Below, one piece after another: positions 51,446 to 60,341 of a DNA stretch of 64,000 nt; positions within the stretch are counted from its first letter, which is position 1, and the number at the start of each line of letters is the position of its first letter. The position numbers were made by a program, and so were the translations under genes. A model generated the notes under the pieces. It did not search any database and was not told where the DNA came from. It saw only the letters and a list, made by a program, of their open reading frames with translations. This stretch comes from Citreicoccus inhibens (GTDB lineage Bacteria > Myxococcota > Myxococcia > Myxococcales > Myxococcaceae). The stretch lies in the NCBI RefSeq assembly GCF_019039035.1, contig NZ_JAHNZT010000041.1, positions 1 to 64,000 on the forward strand. Direction: 5' to 3'.

Positions 51446-52636
51446 ATGAAGAAAGCACTCTCCCTCGTCACCCTGCTCGCGGCTGGCGCCAGCCAGGCGG
51501 CGGGTTTTCAGATCGACACCCACAGCGCCCGCGCCACGGGCATGGGCTCGGCGGCGACCGCGTGGCTGGATGACTCGTCCGCCATCTACAGCAACGCGGC
51601 GAACATCGTCGGCGTGAACAAGCTGGACATCACGCTGGGCGACACGGGCATCCTGCCCAGCATCAACTTCACCCCGGTGGGCGCGTCCGCCAGCCAGGGC
51701 CAGAAGACGACGCTGTCGCCGCCGCCGCACCTGTTCATCGTGGCCAAGCCGTTTGACCGGGCCGCGTTCGGCGTGGGCGTCTTCACGCCCTACGGCGCGC
51801 GCAGCCGCTGGGTGGATGACTTCGTGGGCCGCTTCCGCGGCCACGAGTCCGCCCTGGCCACGTACTACATCAACCCCACGTTCGCGTATGAGCTGCACCC
51901 GCGCTTCCGCTTCGGTGTGGGCCTCGACATCGCTCGGGCCACCATCGACCTGCGCCGCCAGCTGAACTTCGTGAACAGCGAGGGCACCATCCACCTGGGT
52001 GGCGCGGACTGGGGCTCCGGCTTCAACGTCGGCGTGCAGGCCAGCATCCTGGACAACTTGAAGATGGGTCTTCAGTACCGCAGCGCGGTGAAGATTGGCT
52101 TCAAGGGCAAGGCGGACTTCCAGAACATCCCCACGGAGTTCCAGTCCCTGCTGCAGGACCAGAAGGCCACGGCGGACGTGACGCTGCCGTCCACGGTGAC
52201 GGCGGGCCTGGCCTATTCGCCCATGGACCGGCTGCTCATCGCGGCGGACGCGAGCTGGGTGGACTGGTCCACCTTCTCCGAGCTGGCCATCCACTTCGAG
52301 AACCCGGCCATCGACAACCCGGTGCCGAAGAAGTGGCGGGCGCGGTGGAAGTACAGCATCGGTGGCGAGTACGGCGTGACGCCGGACCTCCAGGTTCGCC
52401 TGGGCTTCGTCTACGACCCGTCGCCGAGCCCCAACAGCACGCTGACGCCGGACCTGCCGGACGCCAACCGCCTGAAGGTGACGGCGGGCGTGGGCTACCA
52501 GTTCAAGCCCTTCCGCGCGGACCTCGGCTACCAGTTCGTCGCGCTCTCCGACAAGCAGAGCACGTCCCCGGGCATGAGCGGCACGTACTCCGGTACCGCG
52601 CACGTGTTCGGTCTGACGCTCGGCTACTCGATGTAA
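51446..52636 (+). CDS. FadL/OmpP1/TodX-family outer-membrane channel
   Basis: 396 residues. Signal peptide MKKALSLVTLLAAGASQAAG. FadL-type N-terminal block FQIDTHSARATGMGSAATAWLDDSSAIYSNAAN (only 33 residues into the mature chain), then the usual ADIGLGV-like strands, e.g. FGVGVFTPYGARSRW. The C-terminus ends VFGLTLGYSM, with a near-terminal aromatic. Family role: uptake of long-chain fatty acids or hydrophobic compounds. GAGAGGA lies upstream. Co-directional with, and 31 bases after, the lipase gene. Confidence 0.92.
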   Translation: MKKALSLVTLLAAGASQAAGFQIDTHSARATGMGSAATAWLDDSSAIYSNAANIVGVNKLDITLGDTGILPSINFTPVGASASQGQKTTLSPPPHLFIVAKPFDRAAFGVGVFTPYGARSRWVDDFVGRFRGHESALATYYINPTFAYELHPRFRFGVGLDIARATIDLRRQLNFVNSEGTIHLGGADWGSGFNVGVQASILDNLKMGLQYRSAVKIGFKGKADFQNIPTEFQSLLQDQKATADVTLPSTVTAGLAYSPMDRLLIAADASWVDWSTFSELAIHFENPAIDNPVPKKWRARWKYSIGGEYGVTPDLQVRLGFVYDPSPSPNSTLTPDLPDANRLKVTAGVGYQFKPFRADLGYQFVALSDKQSTSPGMSGTYSGTAHVFGLTLGYSM

Positions 52637-52670
52637 TCGCGGGGCGAGTCTCGCCCGCGTGAAGTCCCGG

Positions 52671-52703
52671 CGCCCGGGCTCCTCCTCGCGAGGGGCCCGG
52701 GCG
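52671..52703 (+). terminator. terminator after the FadL gene
   Basis: CGCCCGGGC (52671-52679) pairs perfectly with GCCCGGGCG (52695-52703), and CCTC/GAGG extends the interior. It lies 35 bases after the stop. A smaller hairpin (52638-52659) precedes it. A strong terminator for the lipase-FadL operon. Confidence 0.7.
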
Positions 52704-52772
52704 TCCGCTTTCTGGCGACAGGGCCGCGCTGGCCGAGACGCGGGGGCGCGCGGGGCGCTACGGTGCGCCGCC

Positions 52773-54017
52773 GTGAGCTCCACCAAGCCCGGTCGCAACG
52801 ACCCATGCCCCTGCGGCAGCGGCAAGAAGTACAAGGCCTGCCACGCCGCCGAGGACCGCGCCAAGGCCGCGCCGCCTCCGCCCGCCGCCTCCAGTCCCCT
52901 CTCCGATGACCTCCAGGGCGCGCTCGCGCTGCTGGCGGACCCGGACGTGTCCAAGCTGTCCGCCGCGCTGGAGCGGCTGGGCGCGCTGCTCGCGGACGCG
53001 GGCCCCGTGGCCGGGCTGCGCTTCGAGGCGAAGGACTTCGACGCGCACGTGGGCCAGGAGCTGGCCCGCTTGGCGGAGCGCGCGAACCAGGACGCCGCCG
53101 CGGCCCGGCACGAGCTGTCCGTGGGCACCCTGCGCGCGCTGGGCACCCGCGCGTTCCAGGAGAAGCTGGGCGCCGTGCTGCTCACGCGGGCCGCGCGAGC
53201 CTCCACGCCCGAGGAGCGTCAGGCGCTGAGCGTGGGCGCGCTGCTCGCCACCGCCGCGAAGAAGACGGGCCGCGTGCGCCCGGAGAACAACCCCGTTCTG
53301 GACGTGGTGTTCGACGTGCAGTTCCGCGAGTGGTGCGTGCGGCACGCCGAGCTGGCGCGCAAGTACGAGGCGCTCGCCGGCGCGATGGACGACTCGCACG
53401 TGGAAGCGCTGGTGGAGCAGGTGCAGGCGGATCCCGCCCTGTCCGAGCGCATCGCCCGCGAGGCGAAGGAGCGCTCCGCCCGCGTGGAAGCGCGGCTGCG
53501 CGAGCCGACGTCGCCCTCCGTCTTCGCCCCCGAGGAGGAGCTCTGGCTCACCTGCGTCCTCTGGGAGCCCCTGCGCGCCATGAAGTCCCCGCCCACGAAC
53601 CCCGAGGGCCGGCGCGAGGTGGTGGCCGCGCTGCTGCGCGCGGTGAAGGGGGCCGTGGACGAGGACTTCCTCCAGCACCTGGTGGACCGCCTGCACGCCG
53701 AGGCGAAGAACCCGGCCGCGGACGAGGCCACGCGCGCGGCGTTCAGCGACGCGGCCATCGCCTTCGAGGCCGAGCCCGCGCGCATGGTGCTCGCCGCGCT
53801 GCTCACCGCGCGCCAGGAGGCCCGGGGCCGCACCGCCGAGGAGCTGGTGGCGCTGGCGGACCTCAAGGCGCTGCCCGCGTGGACCGTGGAGAGTCTGGAG
53901 CCCTACCGCGCGCTGCTGGAGACACAAGGGCGCGCCGCCGCCGCGGACCGCGTGCGACGCGCGCAGGAGTGGCTGCGCGCGCATCCCATTCGCCTGGACG
54001 ACAGCGCCACGCCCTGA
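52773..54017 (+). CDS. SEC-C motif protein with helical domain
   Basis: 414 residues from the GTG at 52773. The SEC-C zinc motif is at the very N-terminus (PGRNDPCPCGSGKKYKACH), as in many proteins that borrow it for protein-protein contact. The remaining roughly 390 residues are Ala/Glu/Arg-rich and helical (ALAGAMDDSHVEALVEQVQADP), with no recognised catalytic motif. SEC-C is best known at the end of SecA, where it contacts SecB and ribosomes. Convergent with the cyclic-nucleotide gene. Confidence 0.75.
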   Translation: MSSTKPGRNDPCPCGSGKKYKACHAAEDRAKAAPPPPAASSPLSDDLQGALALLADPDVSKLSAALERLGALLADAGPVAGLRFEAKDFDAHVGQELARLAERANQDAAAARHELSVGTLRALGTRAFQEKLGAVLLTRAARASTPEERQALSVGALLATAAKKTGRVRPENNPVLDVVFDVQFREWCVRHAELARKYEALAGAMDDSHVEALVEQVQADPALSERIAREAKERSARVEARLREPTSPSVFAPEEELWLTCVLWEPLRAMKSPPTNPEGRREVVAALLRAVKGAVDEDFLQHLVDRLHAEAKNPAADEATRAAFSDAAIAFEAEPARMVLAALLTARQEARGRTAEELVALADLKALPAWTVESLEPYRALLETQGRAAAADRVRRAQEWLRAHPIRLDDSATP

Positions 54018-54036
54018 GGCTCGGCGTCGCGCGGCG

Positions 54037-55224
54037 TCACACGCGCAGGTCACCCTCCAGCAGCTCGCGGCCGGACAACAGCCGCGCGGTGCGCTGGAGG
54101 CGCTCGGTGCCCATGCGCATCAGCATGCCCTTCATGCCCGGCTGACTGAGGATGTGCCGCTCGAAGGCACCTCGGTCCAACCGCAGCAGGACGCACTCGG
54201 ACTCGGTGCGCACCGTGGCGGACACGGGCTTGTCGAGCAGCAGCGAGATTTCACCGAAGACGTCCCCCTCGCGCAGGTCCGGCAGCGCCACCTTCTTGCC
54301 GCTGGCCTGCTCCAGGTACGGCCGGCACTGGCCGCGCAGCAGGAGGTAGAAGGCATCGCCCGGCTGGCCTTGTGTGAGGAGCACCTGCCGCGCGGGCACG
54401 GCGCGCAGGTCGAACTCGCGCGCCACCGCCTGCTTCTGCGCGGGCGACAGCGGGCTGAGCAGCGGGCTGCTGCGCAAGAGGTTCTCCACCAAGCGGCGCC
54501 GGAAGAAGGTCTGCACGGCGGTGGCCACCGTGGGGTGCCGCACGGCGGCGGCCTCCATCCGCGCGCGCGTCAACTCCAGCAGCACCGCGCGCGAGGTGGC
54601 CACGACGCTGGCCAGCCGAGGCCCCTCGGATACGAGCGCCAGCTCGCCGAAGAAGTCACCCGCCGACACGGTGCCCACCACCTTGCGCTCACCGCCCTCC
54701 AGGGCGCGCGCCACCTCCGCGGTGCCGTCCACCAGGGCGAACATCGAGTCGCCCGCCGCGCCCTCGGTCACCACCGCGCGGCCGGGCGTGAAGGCGCGCA
54801 CCTCCAGCGCCTCCAGCAGCGCCACGAAGGCCTCGCGGTCCAGCCAGGACAGGATGGGCACGGCTGACGCCGCGCTCGCGTCGGGCACGAGCCCCGGCTC
54901 GCTGGGCGCCGAGCCAGGCGGCAGGGCGAAGCGCTCCGCCACCACGCGCGCCGTCCTCGCCGCGTCGCCGCCCAGCCGCCGCAGCGACACCCACGCGGCC
55001 GCCGCGCGCAGGAGCGCACCTTCCTTCACCCAGGCGCGCAGCGCGGACTCGAACGCCGCGGTCGCCTCCGCGTGACGCCCGAGCGCCTCCAGTGACTCCG
55101 CCTCACGCTGAAGCCGAGACGCCTCCATGGGTCCTCCGGCGAGCGCCGCGTCCATGCGGGCCTCACTGGCCAGGGGCACCGCTTGCAGCGTCCTCGGGTC
55201 CGCGCGGGGAGGGGTATCCGCCAT
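54037..55224 (-). CDS. protein with two cyclic-nucleotide-binding domains
   Basis: 395 residues. A helical N-terminus (about 25-100, TPR-like: LGRHAEATAAFESALRAW) is followed by two cNMP-binding domains, at about 135-250 (VVTEGAAGDSMFALVDGTAEV, GDFFGELALVSEGPRLASV) and about 265-385 (LLTQGQPGDAFYLLLRGQ, GDVFGEISLLLDKPVSATV). The FGEhxL phosphate-binding cassette is present in both, but the Arg needed for cAMP binding is replaced (FGEL...RLASV keeps it in the first). No output domain, so it presumably acts by contact. Possibly co-transcribed with the next upstream gene (15-base gap). Confidence 0.87.
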   Translation of the reverse strand: MADTPPRADPRTLQAVPLASEARMDAALAGGPMEASRLQREAESLEALGRHAEATAAFESALRAWVKEGALLRAAAAWVSLRRLGGDAARTARVVAERFALPPGSAPSEPGLVPDASAASAVPILSWLDREAFVALLEALEVRAFTPGRAVVTEGAAGDSMFALVDGTAEVARALEGGERKVVGTVSAGDFFGELALVSEGPRLASVVATSRAVLLELTRARMEAAAVRHPTVATAVQTFFRRRLVENLLRSSPLLSPLSPAQKQAVAREFDLRAVPARQVLLTQGQPGDAFYLLLRGQCRPYLEQASGKKVALPDLREGDVFGEISLLLDKPVSATVRTESECVLLRLDRGAFERHILSQPGMKGMLMRMGTERLQRTARLLSGRELLEGDLRV

Positions 55225-55239
55225 GCGGGCCTCTGTAGC

Positions 55240-56433
55240 TCAGGCGCTCAGCGCACGCACGCGCTCCGCGAGGTTCTGCGTGAAGAGTCGATAGATGCGC
55301 AGCGCCGCCGCGGGATGGGTGTCCAGGTAGGATTGGAAGTCCAGATGCGTCACCCGCAGGGCGCGCACCGCGGTCCTCGCGCGGACCTGCGCCGAGGTGG
55401 GCCCATCCAGGATGAGGGAAATCTCCCCCAGGTACGCCCCCTGCCCCAGCGTGTTGAGCCGGCGCGCGTCCGGGCCCGGGCCCGCATACACGTCCACGAT
55501 GCCCTCCAGCAGCACCAGGAGCCCCGTGCCGCGCGCGCCCTTCTCCATGACGACGACGCCCTCGGGCACCACCACGGGCCGGGCCACGCGGTAGAGGTCC
55601 TTCATGTCCTCCAGGGGCAGCTCGCCGAAGATGGGGATGGCCTTGAGGTACTCGTAGCCGTCGGGCGGAGCCGGGGTGCGCTCGGCGGCCACCGCGCCCT
55701 CGGCCGGCGAGGCGAGTCCCAATTGCCTCAGCAGCCGCGCCTGCTCCGCGTGAAGCTCCGCGTCGGGGGACTCGCGCACGGCGTCGGCCAGCAGCACCAA
55801 CGCGCGCCAGGTATCGCCCCGCGCATCGAGCAGCGCGCTCATCCGCAGCACCGTGTCCCGGCGGCCCGCGTCCTCCGCGGCCACGGCGCGCAGCGACTCC
55901 AGCTCCGCGTGGGTGTTGCCCAAGGCGCGATACACCAACGCCGCCTCGCCCGGACGACGCAGGCGGGTGAGCACCCGGGCCACCGACTCCAGCGCCTGCT
56001 GTGACTGGTACAACTCCAGCGCCAGCTCCAGCACGCCGCCGCGCTCGAACGCCGCCGCCGCGCGCGCATGCTCACCGGCGCGCAGCCACGCCTCGGCGGC
56101 GGGACGCAGCTCACCGGCCTGCTCGTAGAGGGGCGCCGCCGCCACGTCATCTCCCCGAGACTCCAGCAACCGCGCCGCGCCCGCGAAGTCACGGGCGCTC
56201 CGCATCACCTCCACCAACGTCGCGCGGGACGCGGCCGAGGCCAACAGGGCCTCCTCCCGCACGCGCTCCCGCTGCGCGCTCGCCAGGGACTCATAGGCGC
56301 GCGTGGCCTGCTCGACCACGCCCTGCACCACGGGCTCCCACACGACGCGGGTGCCCGCCGAGCCCACGACATCCACCTCACGAATCCCCAGGCCCGTCCC
56401 GGCCCGGTTGGATTCCACCGCGGTTGCCGCCAT
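55240..56433 (-). CDS. TPR protein with cyclic-nucleotide-binding domain
   Basis: 397 residues. A helical repeat region at about 50-240 (e.g. DFAGAARLLESRGDDVAAAPLYEQAGEL and YQSQQALESVARVLTRL) reads like TPRs. A cNMP-binding domain follows at about 260-380 (VVVMEKGARGTGLLVLLEGIVDV, GAYLGEISLILDGPTSAQV), with a Leu/Arg-rich C-terminal helix. It shares the TPR-cNMP design with its downstream neighbour, so the two are probably diverged duplicates and may form heteromers. Confidence 0.85.
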   Translation of the reverse strand: MAATAVESNRAGTGLGIREVDVVGSAGTRVVWEPVVQGVVEQATRAYESLASAQRERVREEALLASAASRATLVEVMRSARDFAGAARLLESRGDDVAAAPLYEQAGELRPAAEAWLRAGEHARAAAAFERGGVLELALELYQSQQALESVARVLTRLRRPGEAALVYRALGNTHAELESLRAVAAEDAGRRDTVLRMSALLDARGDTWRALVLLADAVRESPDAELHAEQARLLRQLGLASPAEGAVAAERTPAPPDGYEYLKAIPIFGELPLEDMKDLYRVARPVVVPEGVVVMEKGARGTGLLVLLEGIVDVYAGPGPDARRLNTLGQGAYLGEISLILDGPTSAQVRARTAVRALRVTHLDFQSYLDTHPAAALRIYRLFTQNLAERVRALSA

Positions 56434-56463
56434 GTCGCTCCCCCCTGAGGAACTGAATCGTTG

Positions 56464-57147
56464 TCACCGCCGCGAGAAGACCAGGAAGTACTGCTCGGGC
56501 AGGAAGTCGAAGGACCGCACCTGCTGATAGCCCGCGGACTCCAGCTCCGCGCGCACCGCGTCCGGCGCGAGCTTGTGCTCGGCGGGCGGCCCCCGCGACG
56601 AGTCCAAGCGATAGTCGATGATGGCGAGCCGCCCCTGCGCGGACAGGCCATGCTCCGCGAGGTGGCGGAAGTACGCGGGCCGGTCGGAGATGTGGTGGTA
56701 CGTGTCCACCACCAGCACCAGGTCCACGGGCGCGGGCAGCTTCGGGTCATCCGGCGTGGCGACCACGGGCGTGAGGTTCGTCAGGCCCTCGCGCTCGGCT
56801 CGCGCGCCCAGGTAGCGCGCCATGTCCGGCTCGATGTCCACGCCATACACACGGCCCTGGGGCACCGCGCGCGCCAGCCGCACGGAGAAGTAGCCCGTCG
56901 CCGAGCCCACGTCCGCCACCTTCGCGTCCCCAGGCAGCGCGAGCGCCGTCACCACCGCGTCCGGCTGCTGCCACGCATCGCGCGCCGGGTCGTCGAAGCG
57001 CGCGGCCCAGGCGTTCGCGTCCTCGAAGCGGTGCGGCATCTGCGAGCCGTGCGCCTGCTCCGCGTGATGCGGATGCGTGCACGCGCCCAACAGCAAGGTG
57101 CCTCCCAGCAGGGCGTGGTGCGGGAAGGAGGAGTGGCGATGGGACAT
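56464..57147 (-). CDS. SAM-dependent methyltransferase with lipoprotein signal (COG4798-like)
   Basis: 227 residues. An N-terminal signal with lipobox LLLGAC (Cys23) precedes a class I methyltransferase fold: motif I VADVGSATGYFSVRLA, motif II VYGVDIEPDM, motif IV LVLVVDTYHHI and LDSSRGPPAEHKLAPD. The Rossmann residues for SAM (DVGxxTGY, D in VDIEPD) look intact. This matches the group of predicted methyltransferases with signal peptides (COG4798). A SAM enzyme outside the cytoplasm is unexpected, since SAM is cytosolic; the signal could also be uncleaved. Followed by the propeller lipoprotein gene in the same operon direction, with no overlap. Confidence 0.82.
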   Translation of the reverse strand: MSHRHSSFPHHALLGGTLLLGACTHPHHAEQAHGSQMPHRFEDANAWAARFDDPARDAWQQPDAVVTALALPGDAKVADVGSATGYFSVRLARAVPQGRVYGVDIEPDMARYLGARAEREGLTNLTPVVATPDDPKLPAPVDLVLVVDTYHHISDRPAYFRHLAEHGLSAQGRLAIIDYRLDSSRGPPAEHKLAPDAVRAELESAGYQQVRSFDFLPEQYFLVFSRR

Positions 57148-57179
57148 GGCGGGCTCCTAGGACATGGGGAACGGGCGCA

Positions 57180-58826
57180 TCAGGGCTCCCGGAAGATGAG
57201 GAGGCCGCGCGCCGTATCGACCGTATAGAGGTATCCGTCGCCCGGCGCACTCACGGCCACGAGCCCATCCACGAAGCCATGGCCCGCGCCCGGGTGCTCC
57301 GCGGCGAACGAGTTGAACCACGCCCGCTCCCTCGGACGCTCGGGCTCGGACACGTCCAGCACGCGCACCCCGTCCTGATGGTGGGCCACGAAGAGCGTCG
57401 TCCCGCGCAGCTCCAGCGCGCCGATGGAGACAGGCGTCCGCAGCCGGTACTCCCCTACCAATGACACCTGCGCGGGGTTCGTCACATCCAGCACGCGCAG
57501 GTGCGCGGCCCAATCTTGTCCACCCTCGAAGGCGATGACCCGCGAGCCGAACCGCCCCACGCGCACGGCATGGCTGGTGGCCCCGGGATAGGTGTAGTGC
57601 CCCAGCTCATCGAGCGGCGAAGCACCGGCCTCGTCGTGGATGCGCAATCCCTCGCGACCATGACTGACATACAGCCGCCCCTCGAAGGAAAAGACAGACG
57701 CGGGCTGATGCTCGGGCACACGGGGATCCGCGCCGCCGCTCTGCAACCCATTCAACCGGACCGGAGCCCGGGGCTGACTCACGTCATAGAGAGAGGTTTG
57801 CGCCGAGGGACGTGCCTGGGTGACATACAGGCGCGCATCCCGCACCCAGACCGAGAGCGCATCCACCGGCCCCACCCCCGTTGGGAACGAGGACAACCGC
57901 TGGGGCTGAGCGGCCGTGCTGATGTCGAAGGCGATGACCCCTTCCGCGCTGCTGGCCACGTAGAGCACGTCGCCTCGGGCCGCCACGGCGCGCCACGTGT
58001 CTCCCATCGGGGCATCGATGCGCGCGCGAAGCACGGGCGCGGCGCGGTCATGCACGTCGAGCACCGTCAGCCCACCCGGGACACCGCGCATCAGGTCAGG
58101 CCCGGAGACGACAAAGGCATGCGCCTGGGACACGACCAGCCCCATCGCGTCCCCTCGGCCCACCGGCGACTCGGAGAGCAGCGCCATGCCCGAGGACTCC
58201 GCCTCGCCCTCGCGTCGCACCAACCGCTCCGCCGCGAAGGTGCCCAACCGCACGGGTGCGCCGTTCGCGCAGCGCGCGTAGCAGCCCACCAGTCGGCGAC
58301 CGCGCGCATACGATTCACACCCCGACAGCGAGAGCGTGGAGGAGCCGCCATCCTCCAGCCCCTCGCGGGCCGACAGGTAGAAGCGCTCCGGCCCCAGCTC
58401 TTGCGCGGGCAGCGCCATGGTGCCGAGCGTGGACGCGCCGCCATCCGTCACCACCCGCAGGCTGTCGACGAGTCCCACGGGCTCCAGCAGGTCCCAGTTG
58501 ATGCGCACCGAGTACAGCGCGGGCCCCGCCACGTCGCCCAGCGAGCGGACGTTGCACAGCGGCGCGAGGAAGAAGTCCGGCGAGCCGCAGGCGACGCCAG
58601 GGTCCACCGTGGGACGACAGACCGCGAGGCGCTCCAGGTCGTCCCAGTCCCCCATCTCCAGCAGCACGTTGCCTTCCTCGATGCCCGCGTCCGTGTCGCC
58701 GCCGCCGTCGGCGCCGCCGTCCTCATGCGACGACGGGGGCGGCAGGGGCGGAGCGCCCTTGCTGCACGCGGCCATCCCCAAGACGCCCCCGAGCAGCACC
58801 CACCCAGCGGCTCGCCTCCAGCCCAT
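57180..58826 (-). CDS. LVIVD-repeat beta-propeller lipoprotein
   Basis: 548 residues from the ATG at 58826, with GAGGAG 8 bases upstream (ATG 58841 is possible). Lipobox MAAC (Cys21). The mature chain contains a propeller made of LVIVD-like units (GGLTVLDVHDRAAPVLRARI, GVIAFDISTAAQPQRLSSF, LRVLDVTNPAQVSLVGEYRL, VRVLDVSEPERPRERAWF). The N-terminal roughly 100 residues are acidic, with Cys pairs (LAVCRPTVDPGVACGSPD). Surface protein of unknown ligand. It precedes the methyltransferase gene on the same strand (32-base gap). Confidence 0.85.
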   Translation of the reverse strand: MGWRRAAGWVLLGGVLGMAACSKGAPPLPPPSSHEDGGADGGGDTDAGIEEGNVLLEMGDWDDLERLAVCRPTVDPGVACGSPDFFLAPLCNVRSLGDVAGPALYSVRINWDLLEPVGLVDSLRVVTDGGASTLGTMALPAQELGPERFYLSAREGLEDGGSSTLSLSGCESYARGRRLVGCYARCANGAPVRLGTFAAERLVRREGEAESSGMALLSESPVGRGDAMGLVVSQAHAFVVSGPDLMRGVPGGLTVLDVHDRAAPVLRARIDAPMGDTWRAVAARGDVLYVASSAEGVIAFDISTAAQPQRLSSFPTGVGPVDALSVWVRDARLYVTQARPSAQTSLYDVSQPRAPVRLNGLQSGGADPRVPEHQPASVFSFEGRLYVSHGREGLRIHDEAGASPLDELGHYTYPGATSHAVRVGRFGSRVIAFEGGQDWAAHLRVLDVTNPAQVSLVGEYRLRTPVSIGALELRGTTLFVAHHQDGVRVLDVSEPERPRERAWFNSFAAEHPGAGHGFVDGLVAVSAPGDGYLYTVDTARGLLIFREP

Positions 58827-58989
58827 GTCGGGACTCCTCATTGCCGGGACGGCCCCCCTCCCGACGCCTGCTCAACGACCCTGCAATCAACTCATATCGC
58901 GCATTTCGCGAAGAACAAGTCCCACTATGAAGTGCTGGCGCTGGAGGTATCTTGCGGGGCACGGTCGGCCGGGCCCTCGGAGTTCGCGC
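58827..58989. promoter_or_regulatory. divergent promoter region between two propeller genes
   Basis: 163 bases between the LVIVD lipoprotein and the Asp-box protein starts hold both promoters. It is noticeably AT-richer in the middle (around 58880-58930, e.g. tcatatcgcgcatttcgcgaa), which suits promoter melting, but no exact hexamers or binding sites were identified. Confidence 0.4.
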
Positions 58990-60333
58990 ATGAAGACGTA
59001 TCGAATCGCGCCCTTCTGGAGGCTGTTCTCGGTGGCCTGCGTCCTGGCCGCGAGCGGTGTGCGGGCTCACGCCGGTCTGCCTGAGACCTCCAACGTCACG
59101 TTGCGCCGAGGGCACCCGGAGGACTTCTTCGTCGGGACCACCTTCGGCGCGGTGGTGTCCCGAGACAGCGGACAGACGTGGCGCTGGGTCTGCCCCGAGG
59201 CCATGGGCTACGGCGGCTGGAAGCCAGACTCCTTCGTGTGGCGCGAGTCCGGCGAGCTGCTCGCCGCCACGGGCAACGCGCTCCTGCGCTCGGGCGATGG
59301 GGCCTGCACGTGGAGCACGCACCCCTACTTCAAGGACACGTGGGTGACGGCGCTCGCGGTGCACCCCACGGATGACCGGGTGTTCTACGCCGCCACGGGA
59401 CGCTCCACCGCGCCGAGCAACGGCCTGTACCGCAGCGACGACGGCGGCGAGACGTGGCGGGCCCTGCCGCTCCAGCGACAGAACACGCTGTTCTCGGCCG
59501 TGCGGGTGTCCACGGCGGACCCTCGGCGAATCTATGCGTCCGCGCAGGAGCCCACGCGCATGCTGCTGTTCCGCAGCGACGACGCGGGCGAGACGTGGGA
59601 GGAGCTGCCGCAGACCTTCCCCACGCTGGTGCGGCCCTATGACTTCGTGCTCGCCACCACCAGCCCCGTGTCCGCGGAGGGCGTGTGGGCGCGCGTGTCC
59701 GCGCAGGGCTTCACGTACATCCTGCGCAGCGACGACGGAGGGCGCACCTTCGTCTCGCTGAACGAGGGCGGCCTGAACGACGCCTTCGTGAACATGGACC
59801 TGTCCGCGGACGGCGGCACGGCCTGGGTGGGCACGTACAACACGTTCTTCCGCAGTCAGGCCGGCGCGCCCTTCGTCCCGCTCTCCCTGCCCAGCGGCAA
59901 CGCGTGCGTGCTGCGCCGAGGAGAAGTCCTGTACGGCTGCGGCTCGCCCTGGGTGCATGACTGGTCGCTGGCGCGCAGCCTGGACGAGGGCACCACCTGG
60001 GAGCCCATCTACAGCCTGGAGCAGACCCGAGGCGCCTACCGGTGTCCCGCGGGGACGCCCGTGCACGAGCTGTGTCCGTCGCGCTGGCCGCAGCTCGCGC
60101 AGTTGATCCTCGCGCCGCTCGACCCGGATGGAGAGATGGACGCGGGCACGCCGGACGCGGGTACGCCGCCCCCTGCGCCGGATGCGGGCCCCGGGGTCGA
60201 CGAGCCCCCTCCCTCCAAACCCAGCTCCAGCGGCTGCGGCGCCATGTCCGGGAATGCGGTCCCCGCCGCGCTGCTTCTGCTCACGCTTTCACTGTTGCGC
60301 CGTGGCCGGCGGCGTGTGGACCCACAACCCTGA
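58990..60333 (+). CDS. Asp-box (BNR) propeller protein with MYXO-CTERM-type tail
   Basis: 447 residues. Signal peptide (LFSVACVLAASGVRAHA). Five Asp-box motifs: SRDSGQTW, RSDDGGETW, RSDDAGETW, RSDDGGRTF and RSLDEGTTW, which mark a sialidase/vps10-type beta-propeller. The C-terminus has a Pro/Asp linker (PDAGTPDAGTPPPAPDAG), then CGAMSG, a hydrophobic stretch (AVPAALLLLTLSLL) and Arg-rich RRGRRR, fitting the MYXO-CTERM sorting signal that is processed and surface-anchored in myxobacteria. Ends 8 bases before the next gene, so probably first in the operon. Confidence 0.9.
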   Translation: MKTYRIAPFWRLFSVACVLAASGVRAHAGLPETSNVTLRRGHPEDFFVGTTFGAVVSRDSGQTWRWVCPEAMGYGGWKPDSFVWRESGELLAATGNALLRSGDGACTWSTHPYFKDTWVTALAVHPTDDRVFYAATGRSTAPSNGLYRSDDGGETWRALPLQRQNTLFSAVRVSTADPRRIYASAQEPTRMLLFRSDDAGETWEELPQTFPTLVRPYDFVLATTSPVSAEGVWARVSAQGFTYILRSDDGGRTFVSLNEGGLNDAFVNMDLSADGGTAWVGTYNTFFRSQAGAPFVPLSLPSGNACVLRRGEVLYGCGSPWVHDWSLARSLDEGTTWEPIYSLEQTRGAYRCPAGTPVHELCPSRWPQLAQLILAPLDPDGEMDAGTPDAGTPPPAPDAGPGVDEPPPSKPSSSGCGAMSGNAVPAALLLLTLSLLRRGRRRVDPQP

Positions 60334-60341
60334 GGACGACG

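Noticed and set aside
48509-53206. 1565-codon open frame on the minus strand opposite the lipase and FadL genes
   Set aside because: Low-complexity Arg/Val/His text, no start signals, and it crosses two well-supported genes; a high-GC shadow.
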